From the NCBI GenBank assembly GCA_018897535.1, contig JAHIKO010000003.1, positions 1-5,434 on the forward strand: a stretch of DNA of 5,434 nt, read 5' to 3'. This DNA comes from Candidatus Dependentiae bacterium. Its GTDB lineage: Bacteria; Babelota; Babeliae; Babelales; UASB340. Positions within the stretch are counted from its first letter, which is position 1, and each line of letters begins with the position of its first letter. This document shows, one piece after another, positions 1 to 5,434 of this stretch. The notes below the pieces were generated by a model that was given only the letters and a program-made list of their open reading frames with translations, did not search any database and was not told where the DNA came from. The translations under genes were made by a program, and so were the position numbers.

Positions 1-126
1 AACAGCGTGAGCTTGTGCCGGAGCACTGCATGTAGGGCATTTTGAAAAATTTAAAACAATGGCTTTTTTACCGGCAGATCGTTTATTTTTTCTAGATTTC
101 GACGTCTTGCGTTTTGGTACTGGCAT
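1..126 (-). CDS. rpmF: Large ribosomal subunit protein bL32, N-terminal part (cut by window edge)
   Basis: Structural protein of the 50S ribosomal subunit. Reading the minus strand from ATG at 126-124 gives 42 codons that run off the left edge. The start MPVPKRKTSKSRKNKR is the basic, highly conserved bL32 N-terminus. C30 and C33 form the first CxxC of the zinc-ribbon type of bL32, and the second cysteine pair should lie just outside the window. A full AAGGAG Shine-Dalgarno sequence (complement of 133-138) sits 6 nt before the ATG and fixes the start. The gene is divergent from tsf. In many bacteria rpmF precedes plsX and fabH, but whatever follows it here is out of view. The remaining C-terminus, about 15-20 residues in typical members, is missing only because of the cut. 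Confidence 0.95.
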   Translation of the reverse strand, partial: MPVPKRKTSKSRKNKRSAGKKAIVLNFSKCPTCSAPAQAHAV

Positions 127-341
127 TTTAAACTCCTTGTGACATTATAAACAATTTTAATCTTTTATGAGCTACTATTTTACAATAATTAAACGAAAAA
201 ACAAACAAGTTTTATTGAAAATATAGTAATGTTTACCCTTATTTTGTCAAAATCTGCGCAATATCTTGTAAAATCGGTCAAATTTGGCATTCTAATGAAA
301 ATGAATTTGAATATAAAAATAGTTATAACAGGAGTAATCAA
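127..341. other. Divergent rpmF/tsf intergenic region
   Basis: This 215-bp AT-rich region has no convincing gene. It should hold the promoters of rpmF (leftward) and the tsf operon (rightward). For tsf, a TCTAAT at 291-296 (5 of 6 to TATAAT) would start a leader of about 39 nt. Its best upstream partner, TTGTAA at 266-271, is 19 bp away, which is longer than ideal. For rpmF, the complement of 144-149 reads TATAAT, but a start set by it would fall inside the Shine-Dalgarno sequence, so I do not call it. The tsf ribosome-binding site AGGAG is at 330-334, 7 nt before the ATG. Short palindromes at 241-253 and 279-286 are listed separately. Promoter calls in such AT-rich DNA are weak. Confidence 0.5.
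241..253. repeat. 13-bp perfect palindrome upstream of tsf
   Basis: ATTTTG, one central T, then CAAAAT: two perfect 6-bp arms. A second perfect palindrome, CAAATTTG, lies at 279-286. The element could be an operator for a dimeric regulator of the tsf operon or rpmF. Short AT-rich palindromes are also common by chance at this base composition, so only the symmetry is certain and the function is speculative. Confidence 0.3.
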
Positions 342-1226
342 ATGGCAGAAATTACAATGGAACTTATAAAAGAGCTTAGAGAAAAAACACAAGTAGGAAT
401 GATGGATTGCAAAAAAGCTCTTATTGAATCAAATGGCGATATAGAAAAAGCCATTGAAATTTTAAGGAAAAAAGGCGCAGCAGTTGCTCAAAAAAGAGCC
501 GGAAATGCTACCGATAATGGACATGTTGAAAGTTGTTTGTCCAAAGATTTTAGAAAAGGTGTTCTTTTAAAAATGTCTTGCGAAACTGACTTTTCGGCAA
601 ACACCCAGGATATGAAAAATTTTGCCAAAGATGTTTGTGAACACATTTTAAGTAAAGGTTGTAAATCTGTTGAAAATCTATTGAATGAAATAATTTTTAA
701 TGGAAAAATAACAATTCAACAAAAACTGGAAGAACTGATTGCAAAAATTGCAGAAAGCATTAAAGCAGAAGAATTTGTACTTTATGAAACAGATAATTTC
801 GGCTTTGTTAACTCTTACATTCATCCGGGTGCAAATCTTGGAATATTAATTGAATTAAGAGCTGATAAAGAAATTACCGGTGCTAATGTAGAAAAATTAA
901 AACAGCTTACACACGATCTTTGTATGCAAATTGCAGTTACAAATCCACTTTCAATTTCATCAAACGATTTGGATAAAGACGTAATAGCCAAAGAACAAGA
1001 AATTATAAAAGAGCAACTTTTAAGCTCAGGCAAGCCTGCAAACATGGTCGAAAAAATTATGCAAGGTAAATTGGCCAAATTTTATGAAGATGTTTGTCTT
1101 GAAAATCAGGTTTATATTAAAAATGATAAGTTGAAAGTAAATCAATTGGTAGAATCAGTTTCAAAAGAAACAGGTTTAAAACTTGAAATAAAAAATTTCA
1201 CCAGATTTTTTGTAGGCAAACAATAA
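342..1226 (+). CDS. tsf: Translation elongation factor EF-Ts
   Basis: Cytoplasmic guanine-nucleotide exchange factor that releases GDP from EF-Tu. At 294 aa it is close to the usual full length of about 280-300. The N-terminal UBA-like domain carries the EF-Ts signature LRxxTxxGMMDCKKAL at residues 12-27. The core entry motif at 77-87 keeps the invariant C80-E81-T82-D83-F84, where T-D-F contacts EF-Tu. Flanking positions differ from the common form: M-S before CETDF, and S-A-N after it where V-A-R/K is usual. The MQIAVTNP segment (195-202) and the C-terminal NFTRFFVG (285-292) match the conserved C-domain elements. The start at 342 is supported by AGGAG at 330-334. This is the first gene of tsf-pyrH-frr, with pyrH 14 nt downstream. 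rpsB, the usual upstream neighbour, is absent and replaced by divergent rpmF. Confidence 0.97.
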   Translation: MAEITMELIKELREKTQVGMMDCKKALIESNGDIEKAIEILRKKGAAVAQKRAGNATDNGHVESCLSKDFRKGVLLKMSCETDFSANTQDMKNFAKDVCEHILSKGCKSVENLLNEIIFNGKITIQQKLEELIAKIAESIKAEEFVLYETDNFGFVNSYIHPGANLGILIELRADKEITGANVEKLKQLTHDLCMQIAVTNPLSISSNDLDKDVIAKEQEIIKEQLLSSGKPANMVEKIMQGKLAKFYEDVCLENQVYIKNDKLKVNQLVESVSKETGLKLEIKNFTRFFVGKQ

Positions 1227-1240
1227 AAGCGTAGAAAAAT

Positions 1241-1918
1241 ATGGAAAAAATAGTAGTAAAAATCAGTGGTGAGCTTTTTGTCGCCACTGATAATCTTAGA
1301 AACGTGATCGACCAAATAAAAATAATTTCCAACAATTACAATATTGGAATTGTTGTAGGTGCGGGAAATATTTTTCGCGGAGTTCAAAACGGAAAAACTC
1401 TTGGAATAAAACGAGAAACCGGTGATATTGCAGGCATGGTTGCCACAATGGTAAACGGCCTAGTTTTGCGCGATATGCTGGAAAGTGCAAATATAAAAAC
1501 AAAAATTTTAACATCTATAGATTGCCCATCTGTGGCAGATAAAATAACATCTGAGAAAATAAATTGCGCTTTTGATGGCGACAAAGTTATAATATTTGTT
1601 GGAGGAACCGGAAACTCATATTTCACAACAGACACAAATGCAGTTTTACGTGGTTTACAAATAGGTGCAAAACAGCTATTAAAGGGAACAAAGGTTGATG
1701 GGCTTTTTGATAAAGATCCTAAAACTAATAAAGATGCCAAGTTGATAAAAAATATAAAATTTGATACGGTTCTTGAGAAAAAGTTAAAAGTAATGGATCT
1801 TACAGCTATAGCTATGGCACTTGAAAATAATATAAAAATTAGAATTTTTAATATATTTGAGCATAATTCCATTATAAAACTTTTAAATGATTCAAATTTT
1901 GGAAGTACTATTGAGTAA
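1241..1918 (+). CDS. pyrH: Uridylate (UMP) kinase
   Basis: Catalyses ATP-dependent phosphorylation of UMP to UDP in pyrimidine nucleotide synthesis. It belongs to the bacterial amino-acid-kinase-fold UMP kinases, which are usually hexameric. Motifs in order: VVKISGE (5-11, phosphate-binding start), GAGNIFRG (40-47), GD at 61-62 followed by GM, GGTGNSYFTTD (121-131, nucleotide-binding loop), KGTKVDGLFDKDP (148-160) and KVMDL (183-187). At 225 aa it is slightly shorter than the typical 235-245, mainly from a trimmed N-terminus. All core motifs are present, so I expect an active enzyme. No strong Shine-Dalgarno sequence is visible in the 14-nt gap after tsf, so translation may be coupled to tsf. 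frr follows after 12 nt. The tsf-pyrH-frr order is classic bacterial synteny. Confidence 0.96.
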   Translation: MEKIVVKISGELFVATDNLRNVIDQIKIISNNYNIGIVVGAGNIFRGVQNGKTLGIKRETGDIAGMVATMVNGLVLRDMLESANIKTKILTSIDCPSVADKITSEKINCAFDGDKVIIFVGGTGNSYFTTDTNAVLRGLQIGAKQLLKGTKVDGLFDKDPKTNKDAKLIKNIKFDTVLEKKLKVMDLTAIAMALENNIKIRIFNIFEHNSIIKLLNDSNFGSTIE

Positions 1919-1930
1919 AGGGAAAAATAT

Positions 1931-2515
1931 ATGGTCGAAATAATATTCGAAGAAGGTAATAGTTCAAATTTTGAAAAACAAACAAAAACAGAGATGGAAA
2001 ATCCTGTAAAGCATTATGAACGAGAACTTGCAGCCATAAGAACAGGAAGAGCGTCTACAAAACTTGTAGAAGATGTAAAAGTAGAAGTTTATGGCCAGCA
2101 GATGCGTATAAAAGATCTTGCAAGTATTTCAACTCCTGACGCAAGACTTATTACAATTCAACCATGGGACAAAACGGTAATAATAGACATAGAAAAAGGT
2201 ATTGCTGCTTCCGATTTAGGCGTTACCCCTGTAAATGATGGCAATTTAATTCGAATTCAATTACCACAAATGACAGAAAGCAGAAGAACTGAGCTGGAAA
2301 AAATTCTTGGTAAAAAAACAGAAGAATGCAAAATTGGAATAAGAAATATAAGAAAAGAATTTCATAATTCAATTCGTGAATCAGAAAAAGAAAAAGATAT
2401 ATCTCAAGATTTTGCAAAAAGATTAAGTGATCTGTTACAAAAAATTACAGACCAATACACTGCAAAAGTTGACGAAATGAATGATAAAAAGTTAAAAGAA
2501 ATAAAGCTTGTATAA
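1931..2515 (+). CDS. frr: Ribosome recycling factor
   Basis: Acts in the cytoplasm with EF-G to split post-termination ribosomes. The 194-aa product has the RRF family landmarks: AAIRTGRAS (34-42, end of the first long helix), ISTPDAR (66-72), QPWDK (77-81), a SDLGVTPVNDG block (94-104), LPQMTESRR (111-119) and IRNIRK (137-142), then the long charged C-terminal helix. The TGR motif sits about 9 residues later than in E. coli RRF, so there is a short N-terminal extension (EEGNSSNF). No alternative ATG, GTG or TTG lies between codon 1 and Met22, and Met22 would remove part of the first helix. An AAAGGG Shine-Dalgarno element (1917-1922) precedes the ATG at 1931, supporting this start. Last gene of the operon; a terminator lies 58 nt after its stop codon. 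Confidence 0.96.
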   Translation: MVEIIFEEGNSSNFEKQTKTEMENPVKHYERELAAIRTGRASTKLVEDVKVEVYGQQMRIKDLASISTPDARLITIQPWDKTVIIDIEKGIAASDLGVTPVNDGNLIRIQLPQMTESRRTELEKILGKKTEECKIGIRNIRKEFHNSIRESEKEKDISQDFAKRLSDLLQKITDQYTAKVDEMNDKKLKEIKLV

Positions 2516-2573
2516 AAAATTAAACTTGTATTTTTAACACAATAGAATATAAATTTATTTATAATAGTTTTGG

Positions 2574-2602
2574 TAGGGCCTGAAAATTGGGCCCTATTTT
2601 TT
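2574..2602 (+). terminator. Rho-independent terminator of the tsf-pyrH-frr operon
   Basis: TAGGGCC (2574-2580) pairs perfectly with GGCCCTA (2590-2596) around a 9-nt loop, and six T residues (2597-2602) follow at once. The GC-rich stem stands out sharply from its AT-rich surroundings. It lies 58 nt after the frr stop codon and before the convergent gene at 2627-3142. In the opposite direction the hairpin is not followed by a T run, so it should terminate mainly plus-strand transcription. A TATAAT (2560-2565) and a TTGTAT-N16-TATAAA (2526-2553) just upstream are probably chance AT-rich matches. Confidence 0.9.
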
Positions 2603-2626
2603 AGATTGGAAATTCTATATCAAATA

Positions 2627-3142
2627 TCAATTCTTATTCTTATCAAAGTGACAAAAATATATTTTTTTTTCGTTATTTACACGCTCCCAACCTGCATTTT
2701 TAAAAAATTTTTCAGGTTTTTCAAAAACATAAATTTTTTCGTAATTTTCAATGTCTTTAAGTAATCGGTGTCTACCAAATTTCGATCCACCTTTTTCTTG
2801 ATAAAAAAAATATTCCAAAGCCTCTTTGCTATCGTCACATGTACGATAAAGCCCTGATAAAACGTCCTTATCGCTTATCGAAAAAAATTTAAACTGATCA
2901 AGCAAGGAATAATTCTCGTTATATTTATCTGATATCATGCTATTATCTTTTGCATATTGTAAAATTTCATCCAATATAATTTTTAAGTACTTTTTGGCAA
3001 TAGATTCATTAAATTTTTTACGGACATAAACCTTATTTTCTTTACTATATGGAACAAAAATTGCAAATTTGGCTGGATAAAGACTACTGAAAATTAAATT
3101 AATTGAAATATATGAAAATAAAAAAAATTTTATTTTCAACAT
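2627..3142 (-). CDS. Unknown 171-aa protein with signal-peptide-like N-terminus
   Basis: I do not recognise a family. Gene status is well supported: the complement of 3149-3155 reads AAGGGAG, a strong Shine-Dalgarno sequence 6 nt before the ATG at 3142-3140. The frame is open for 171 codons in a stretch with no competing gene and ends in TGA. Residues 1-24 look like a signal peptide or membrane anchor: K3 and K5, then a hydrophobic run from about 6 to 23. No good AxA cleavage site is obvious, so cleavage is uncertain. The rest is charged and rich in aromatic residues and Lys, with an amphipathic, probably helical stretch at about 42-66 and an aromatic C-terminal part including GW (151-152) and IYFCHF (161-166). 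Two cysteines (102, 164) could pair after export. Convergent with frr and divergent from the exported kinase, which may be a functional partner. Confidence 0.75.
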   Translation of the reverse strand: MLKIKFFLFSYISINLIFSSLYPAKFAIFVPYSKENKVYVRKKFNESIAKKYLKIILDEILQYAKDNSMISDKYNENYSLLDQFKFFSISDKDVLSGLYRTCDDSKEALEYFFYQEKGGSKFGRHRLLKDIENYEKIYVFEKPEKFFKNAGWERVNNEKKIYFCHFDKNKN

Positions 3143-3160
3143 AAACGTCTCCCTTAATTT

Positions 3161-3188
3161 TTGTATAATTAATTTTAATTTTTATAAT
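3161..3188 (+). promoter_or_regulatory. Candidate promoter of the kinase gene
   Basis: TTGTAT (3161-3166) and a perfect TATAAT (3183-3188) are separated by 16 bp, a sigma70-like layout. The predicted start near 3195 gives a leader of about 37 nt to the ATG at 3232. It overlaps a mirror-image element on the other strand. Very AT-rich context lowers the weight of this match. Confidence 0.4.
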
Positions 3189-3199
3189 TCTATATACAA
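3172..3199 (-). promoter_or_regulatory. Candidate promoter of the 171-aa gene
   Basis: On the minus strand TTGTAT (complement of 3194-3199) and TAAAAT (complement of 3172-3177) are separated by 16 bp. The predicted start near 3165 leaves a leader of about 23 nt containing the AAGGGAG ribosome-binding site. The -35-like boxes of this and the opposite promoter form the inverted repeat TTGTATA/TATACAA (3161-3167 and 3193-3199). The two polymerase sites therefore overlap and could exclude each other. Confidence 0.35.
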
Positions 3200-3231
3200 T
3201 GTAATAAAATAAAAAAGAAAATAGATAAATT

Positions 3232-4194
3232 ATGATAGAAGCAACTATAAACAAATACTTTTTACTATTTCTATTTATAACTTGCACCGGCAATTTAAAA
3301 TCGCTGGATTTAATTCCTAAAAATATAATTTTTATAAAAAATACTTATTGTACAAATTCCAAAATTATAGATGAAGTTGCTATTGGGAAAAACAAATACG
3401 TCAGAATAAAATTTTATAATGAAAAAAATTATAAAAACGAACGCGATAAACTATCTCTTTTTGAACATGAAAATATAATAAAAATTGAATATAAAAACGA
3501 TAGTACAAAAACAATTATAGAAGATTTAGCAGATTGTTCTTTAGAAAATTTTTTAAAAAATCCAAAATACTTTTTAGATAATAAAAAGATAAATATAGAA
3601 ACTGTAAATTTAGAAAAAATAAAACTAAAGATAATCAAAAATATTTTAAAAGCCATAAAATACTTACATAACAAAAAACAATGTTTACATCTGGATTTAA
3701 AACCGGATAATATACTTTTGTTTATAGAAAATATTAATGAACAGGCAGTAATACGCACAGTATTATCTGATCTTGAATCATGCATTAAATATGATGCGAA
3801 TAAAAATATATTACTGGATACAAAAGTAGGTGCAACAGAATATTTGGCTCCGGAAATAATAGAAGATGCGGTTTTAAATAAGCCATTTTTAGTAGATACA
3901 AAAATAGATATTTATGCGCTAGGTCTAATTATATTGTTTATAGTACATGACAAATTTGCAAGTGATATCATTTTAACGCCATCAATACTTAAGGAAATAA
4001 AGAACTATGAAGAAGAAGAAAAACTTTTTTCTTTATATGCAAAAAGCAATCAATGGTTAATAAATTTTTTAAAAGACAACAATCATATATTAAACGAACT
4101 TATAATAAATTGCTGTAATAAAGATCCTTTCAAGCGTTATTCAATTGAAGATTGTATCTGTGAATTTGATAAAATATATAAAAATTATTTTTAA
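3232..4194 (+). CDS. Eukaryotic-type Ser/Thr protein kinase homologue with export-type N-terminus
   Basis: Predicted protein kinase-fold protein of 320 aa. Landmarks in order: VRIK with K60 as the ATP-anchoring lysine; E70 in helix C, nine residues before H79-E-N-I; catalytic loop HLDLKPDN (153-160) with D155, K157 and N160; DLE (180-182) in the DFG position; GATEYLAPE (200-208), a P+1 loop ending in APE; DIYALG (226-231); and KDPFKR (298-302) with the conserved R302. Unusual points: HRD is HLD, DFG is DLE, and no glycine-rich loop is recognisable at about 36-50. Activity is likely but not certain. Residues 1-20 (K8, then hydrophobic 9-18, then C18-T-G) resemble a signal peptide or loose lipobox. 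An in-frame TAA two codons upstream and the absence of any other Met fix this start, although no clear Shine-Dalgarno sequence is visible. More AT-rich than its conserved neighbours: 3541-3600 has only 7 G/C. Possibly an effector or envelope kinase. Confidence 0.88.
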   Translation: MIEATINKYFLLFLFITCTGNLKSLDLIPKNIIFIKNTYCTNSKIIDEVAIGKNKYVRIKFYNEKNYKNERDKLSLFEHENIIKIEYKNDSTKTIIEDLADCSLENFLKNPKYFLDNKKINIETVNLEKIKLKIIKNILKAIKYLHNKKQCLHLDLKPDNILLFIENINEQAVIRTVLSDLESCIKYDANKNILLDTKVGATEYLAPEIIEDAVLNKPFLVDTKIDIYALGLIILFIVHDKFASDIILTPSILKEIKNYEEEEKLFSLYAKSNQWLINFLKDNNHILNELIINCCNKDPFKRYSIEDCICEFDKIYKNYF

Positions 4195-4226
4195 CTTTTA
4201 CAAAAATTTAATATAAACTTTTTGCT

Positions 4227-4232
4227 TATAAT
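4227..4232 (+). promoter_or_regulatory. Possible -10 box for dnaE
   Basis: A perfect TATAAT lies 21 bp before the dnaE ATG, within the 59-bp gap after the kinase stop codon. No good -35 box is present at 16-18 bp (the sequence there is A/T only), and TTTACA at 4197-4202 is too far at 24 bp. A start near 4239 would leave a short leader with the weak ribosome-binding site AAAAGAG (4243-4249). dnaE could instead be read through from the kinase gene, since no terminator is visible between them. Confidence 0.22.
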
Positions 4233-4253
4233 ACAAATTTTTAAAAGAGAATT

Positions 4254-5434
4254 ATGGATAAACATTTTGTACACTTACATTTACATACCGAATTTTCACT
4301 GCTTGACGGTGCAATAAAAATAGATTCATTAATAGCCATGGCTAAGCAACAAAATTGGAAAGCTGTTGGCATCTCGGATCATGGAAATATTTTTGGCGCC
4401 GTAAAATTTTTCAAATCTGCAAAAAAAGCTGGAATAAAACCAATCCTTGGCGTAGAAATGTATCTTACTCCGGATGCAAAAATAAAAGATGTAAATGAAA
4501 AATATTTTCACATTTTAATAATTGTACAAAATAAAATAGGTTACAAAAATCTATGCCAATTAATGGCATTTGCTCAAACCGATGGATATTATTTCAAACC
4601 AAGAATTGATTATGCAGTTTTGCAAAAATATTCCGAGGGGTTAATTGTAAGTACGGCATGTTTGGGCGGACATATTCCAACGCTTTTAATGAATAATGAT
4701 TATCCGGCAGTATATGAACGTACGGAATGGTTTTTAGAAAATTTTGGACCCGAACGATTTTACGTAGAAGTACAACCACATCCGGAAAAAGATCAAATAG
4801 AATTAAATAAAAAAATTTTCGAACTTAGTAAAAAATATAACATTAAAACAATTGCCACATGTGACGCTCATTATTTAAATAAAGATGATTACTATGCACA
4901 TGAAATTTTACTTGCAATCGGTACAAAAGCAAAAATGTCGGATCCGGATAGAATGACATTTGGTGATTTTGAATGCCACGTAAAAACAACACAAGAAATT
5001 TTAGATTTCTTTCCGGATAATCCGGAAGTTGTTTGGAATACCGGAGAAATTGCAGACAAATGCGAATTTGAATTTGAATTTGGAAAACTATTTTTTCCAC
5101 AAAGTCCAATTCCAAAAGAATATACCGAAGAAGATTTTTTCAAAAAATTGGCGCGCGAAGGGCTTGAAGAATTTAAACAAGAAAACTTGTTCCCTACAAA
5201 TTTATATCAAGAGTATTTGAATAGACTTGAATGGGAAATGGATACAATTATCCAAATGGGCTATATCGGTTACTTTTTAGTTGTGTCGGATTTTATACGA
5301 TGGGCAAAGGAACAAAATATTCCGGTCGGTCCCGGCCGAGGCTCAGCTGCTGGATCTTTGGTTGCATGGACTTTAAAAATTACCAACGTTGATCCAATAA
5401 AATACAATTTACTTTTTGAAAGATTTTTAAATCC
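4254..5434 (+). CDS. dnaE: DNA polymerase III subunit alpha, N-terminal part (cut by window edge)
   Basis: Catalytic subunit of the replicative DNA polymerase, DnaE type. 393 full codons are visible, about a third of the usual 1,100-1,200, and the frame runs off the right edge. The N-terminal PHP domain starts with [14 protein letters not shown] (7-20) and continues with SDHGNIFGA (41-49), GVEMY (66-70), FHILII (85-90), STACLG (133-138) and CDAHY (203-207). The expected metal ligands H9, H11, D18, H43, E68, H86, C136, D204 and H206 all appear present, unlike E. coli DnaE, whose PHP site is degenerate. [10 protein letters not shown] (270-279) leads to the palm, where [14 protein letters not shown] (335-348) and [12 protein letters not shown] (358-369) are hallmark segments, and the window ends in LLFERFLNP. 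The ATG at 4254 fits the family start. Its Shine-Dalgarno sequence is weak. The gene is 59 nt downstream of the kinase, on the same strand. Confidence 0.97.
   Translation, partial: MDKHFVHLHLHTEFSLLDGAIKIDSLIAMAKQQNWKAVGISDHGNIFGAVKFFKSAKKAGIKPILGVEMYLTPDAKIKDVNEKYFHILIIVQNKIGYKNLCQLMAFAQTDGYYFKPRIDYAVLQKYSEGLIVSTACLGGHIPTLLMNNDYPAVYERTEWFLENFGPERFYVEVQPHPEKDQIELNKKIFELSKKYNIKTIATCDAHYLNKDDYYAHEILLAIGTKAKMSDPDRMTFGDFECHVKTTQEILDFFPDNPEVVWNTGEIADKCEFEFEFGKLFFPQSPIPKEYTEEDFFKKLAREGLEEFKQENLFPTNLYQEYLNRLEWEMDTIIQMGYIGYFLVVSDFIRWAKEQNIPVGPGRGSAAGSLVAWTLKITNVDPIKYNLLFERFLN

Noticed and set aside
144..149. TATAAT on the minus strand as the rpmF -10 box
   Set aside because: It would start the transcript near 137, inside the AAGGAG ribosome-binding site (133-138), and it has no -35 partner.
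821..1078. Minus-strand open frame of 85 codons inside tsf
   Set aside because: Lies antisense within a fully conserved gene, has no family features and no independent ribosome-binding site. It is a shadow of tsf.
1384..1872. Minus-strand open frame of 162 codons inside pyrH
   Set aside because: Long only because it mirrors the pyrH frame. It is hydrophobic, low in complexity and unrelated to any family I recognise, while pyrH matches its family throughout.
2526..2602. Tiny independent RNA made from TTGTAT-N16-TATAAA or TATAAT (2560-2565) up to the terminator
   Set aside because: The transcript would be about 30-45 nt, mostly hairpin. Promoter-like hexamers are frequent by chance here, and the terminator is explained by the upstream operon.
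2570..2764. Plus-strand 64-codon frame over the terminator and the end of the 171-aa gene
   Set aside because: Begins inside the terminator region, has a Phe/Ile-rich composition typical of random AT-rich translation, and overlaps a better-supported minus-strand gene.
4201..4224. CAAAAA/TTTTTG inverted repeat after the kinase as a terminator
   Set aside because: The 6-bp arms are almost all A-T with a 12-nt loop, and no T run follows the hairpin (it continues CTTATAATAC), so it is too weak to call.
5064..5081. Three tandem copies of GAATTT in dnaE
   Set aside because: It encodes the alternating EFEFEF strand that fits the normal PHP-to-palm linker of DnaE before G-K-L, so it is ordinary coding sequence rather than a repeat element.
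1..5434. Alternative genetic code with TGA as Trp or Gly
   Set aside because: Trp in dnaE and other genes uses TGG, the conserved genes have no internal TGA, and the 171-aa gene ends with TGA. Reading through that TGA would add only a few residues before a TAG.

Overview
This is an AT-rich bacterial window with compact gene packing and the standard genetic code. Every Trp codon checked is TGG, and no TGA interrupts the conserved genes. It holds housekeeping translation and replication genes on both sides of an accessory island of two genes. The organism cannot be named from sequence alone. The very low GC and an exported eukaryotic-type protein kinase beside core genes would fit a host-associated or intracellular lineage. 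Candidatus Dependentiae (TM6) is my best but low-confidence guess.

Layout. Positions 1-126 (minus) hold the first 42 codons of ribosomal protein bL32 (rpmF), cut by the window edge. A 215-bp divergent intergenic region follows. Next comes a tight plus-strand operon: tsf (EF-Ts, 342-1226), pyrH (UMP kinase, 1241-1918) and frr (ribosome recycling factor, 1931-2515). The gaps between them are 14 and 12 nt, and a clear rho-independent terminator at 2574-2602 closes the operon. The usual partner rpsB is not upstream of tsf.

From 2627 to 4194 lie two divergent accessory genes. One is a minus-strand 171-aa protein of unknown function with a signal-peptide-like N-terminus (2627-3142). The other is a plus-strand 320-aa eukaryotic-type Ser/Thr protein kinase homologue, also with an export-type N-terminus (3232-4194). 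It keeps most kinase landmarks but has HLD for HRD, DLE for DFG and no recognisable glycine loop. Their 89-bp shared upstream region contains two overlapping, face-to-face promoter-like elements built on a TTGTATA/TATACAA inverted repeat.

From 4254 to the right edge runs the first 393 codons of dnaE (DNA polymerase III alpha). It has a PHP domain whose metal-ligand motifs look complete, followed by the start of the polymerase palm.

Functionally, rpmF, tsf and frr serve translation, pyrH feeds pyrimidine nucleotide synthesis and dnaE replicates the chromosome. The kinase and its divergent neighbour look like exported, possibly host-directed or envelope proteins. I see no RNA genes, insertion sequences or CRISPR arrays.
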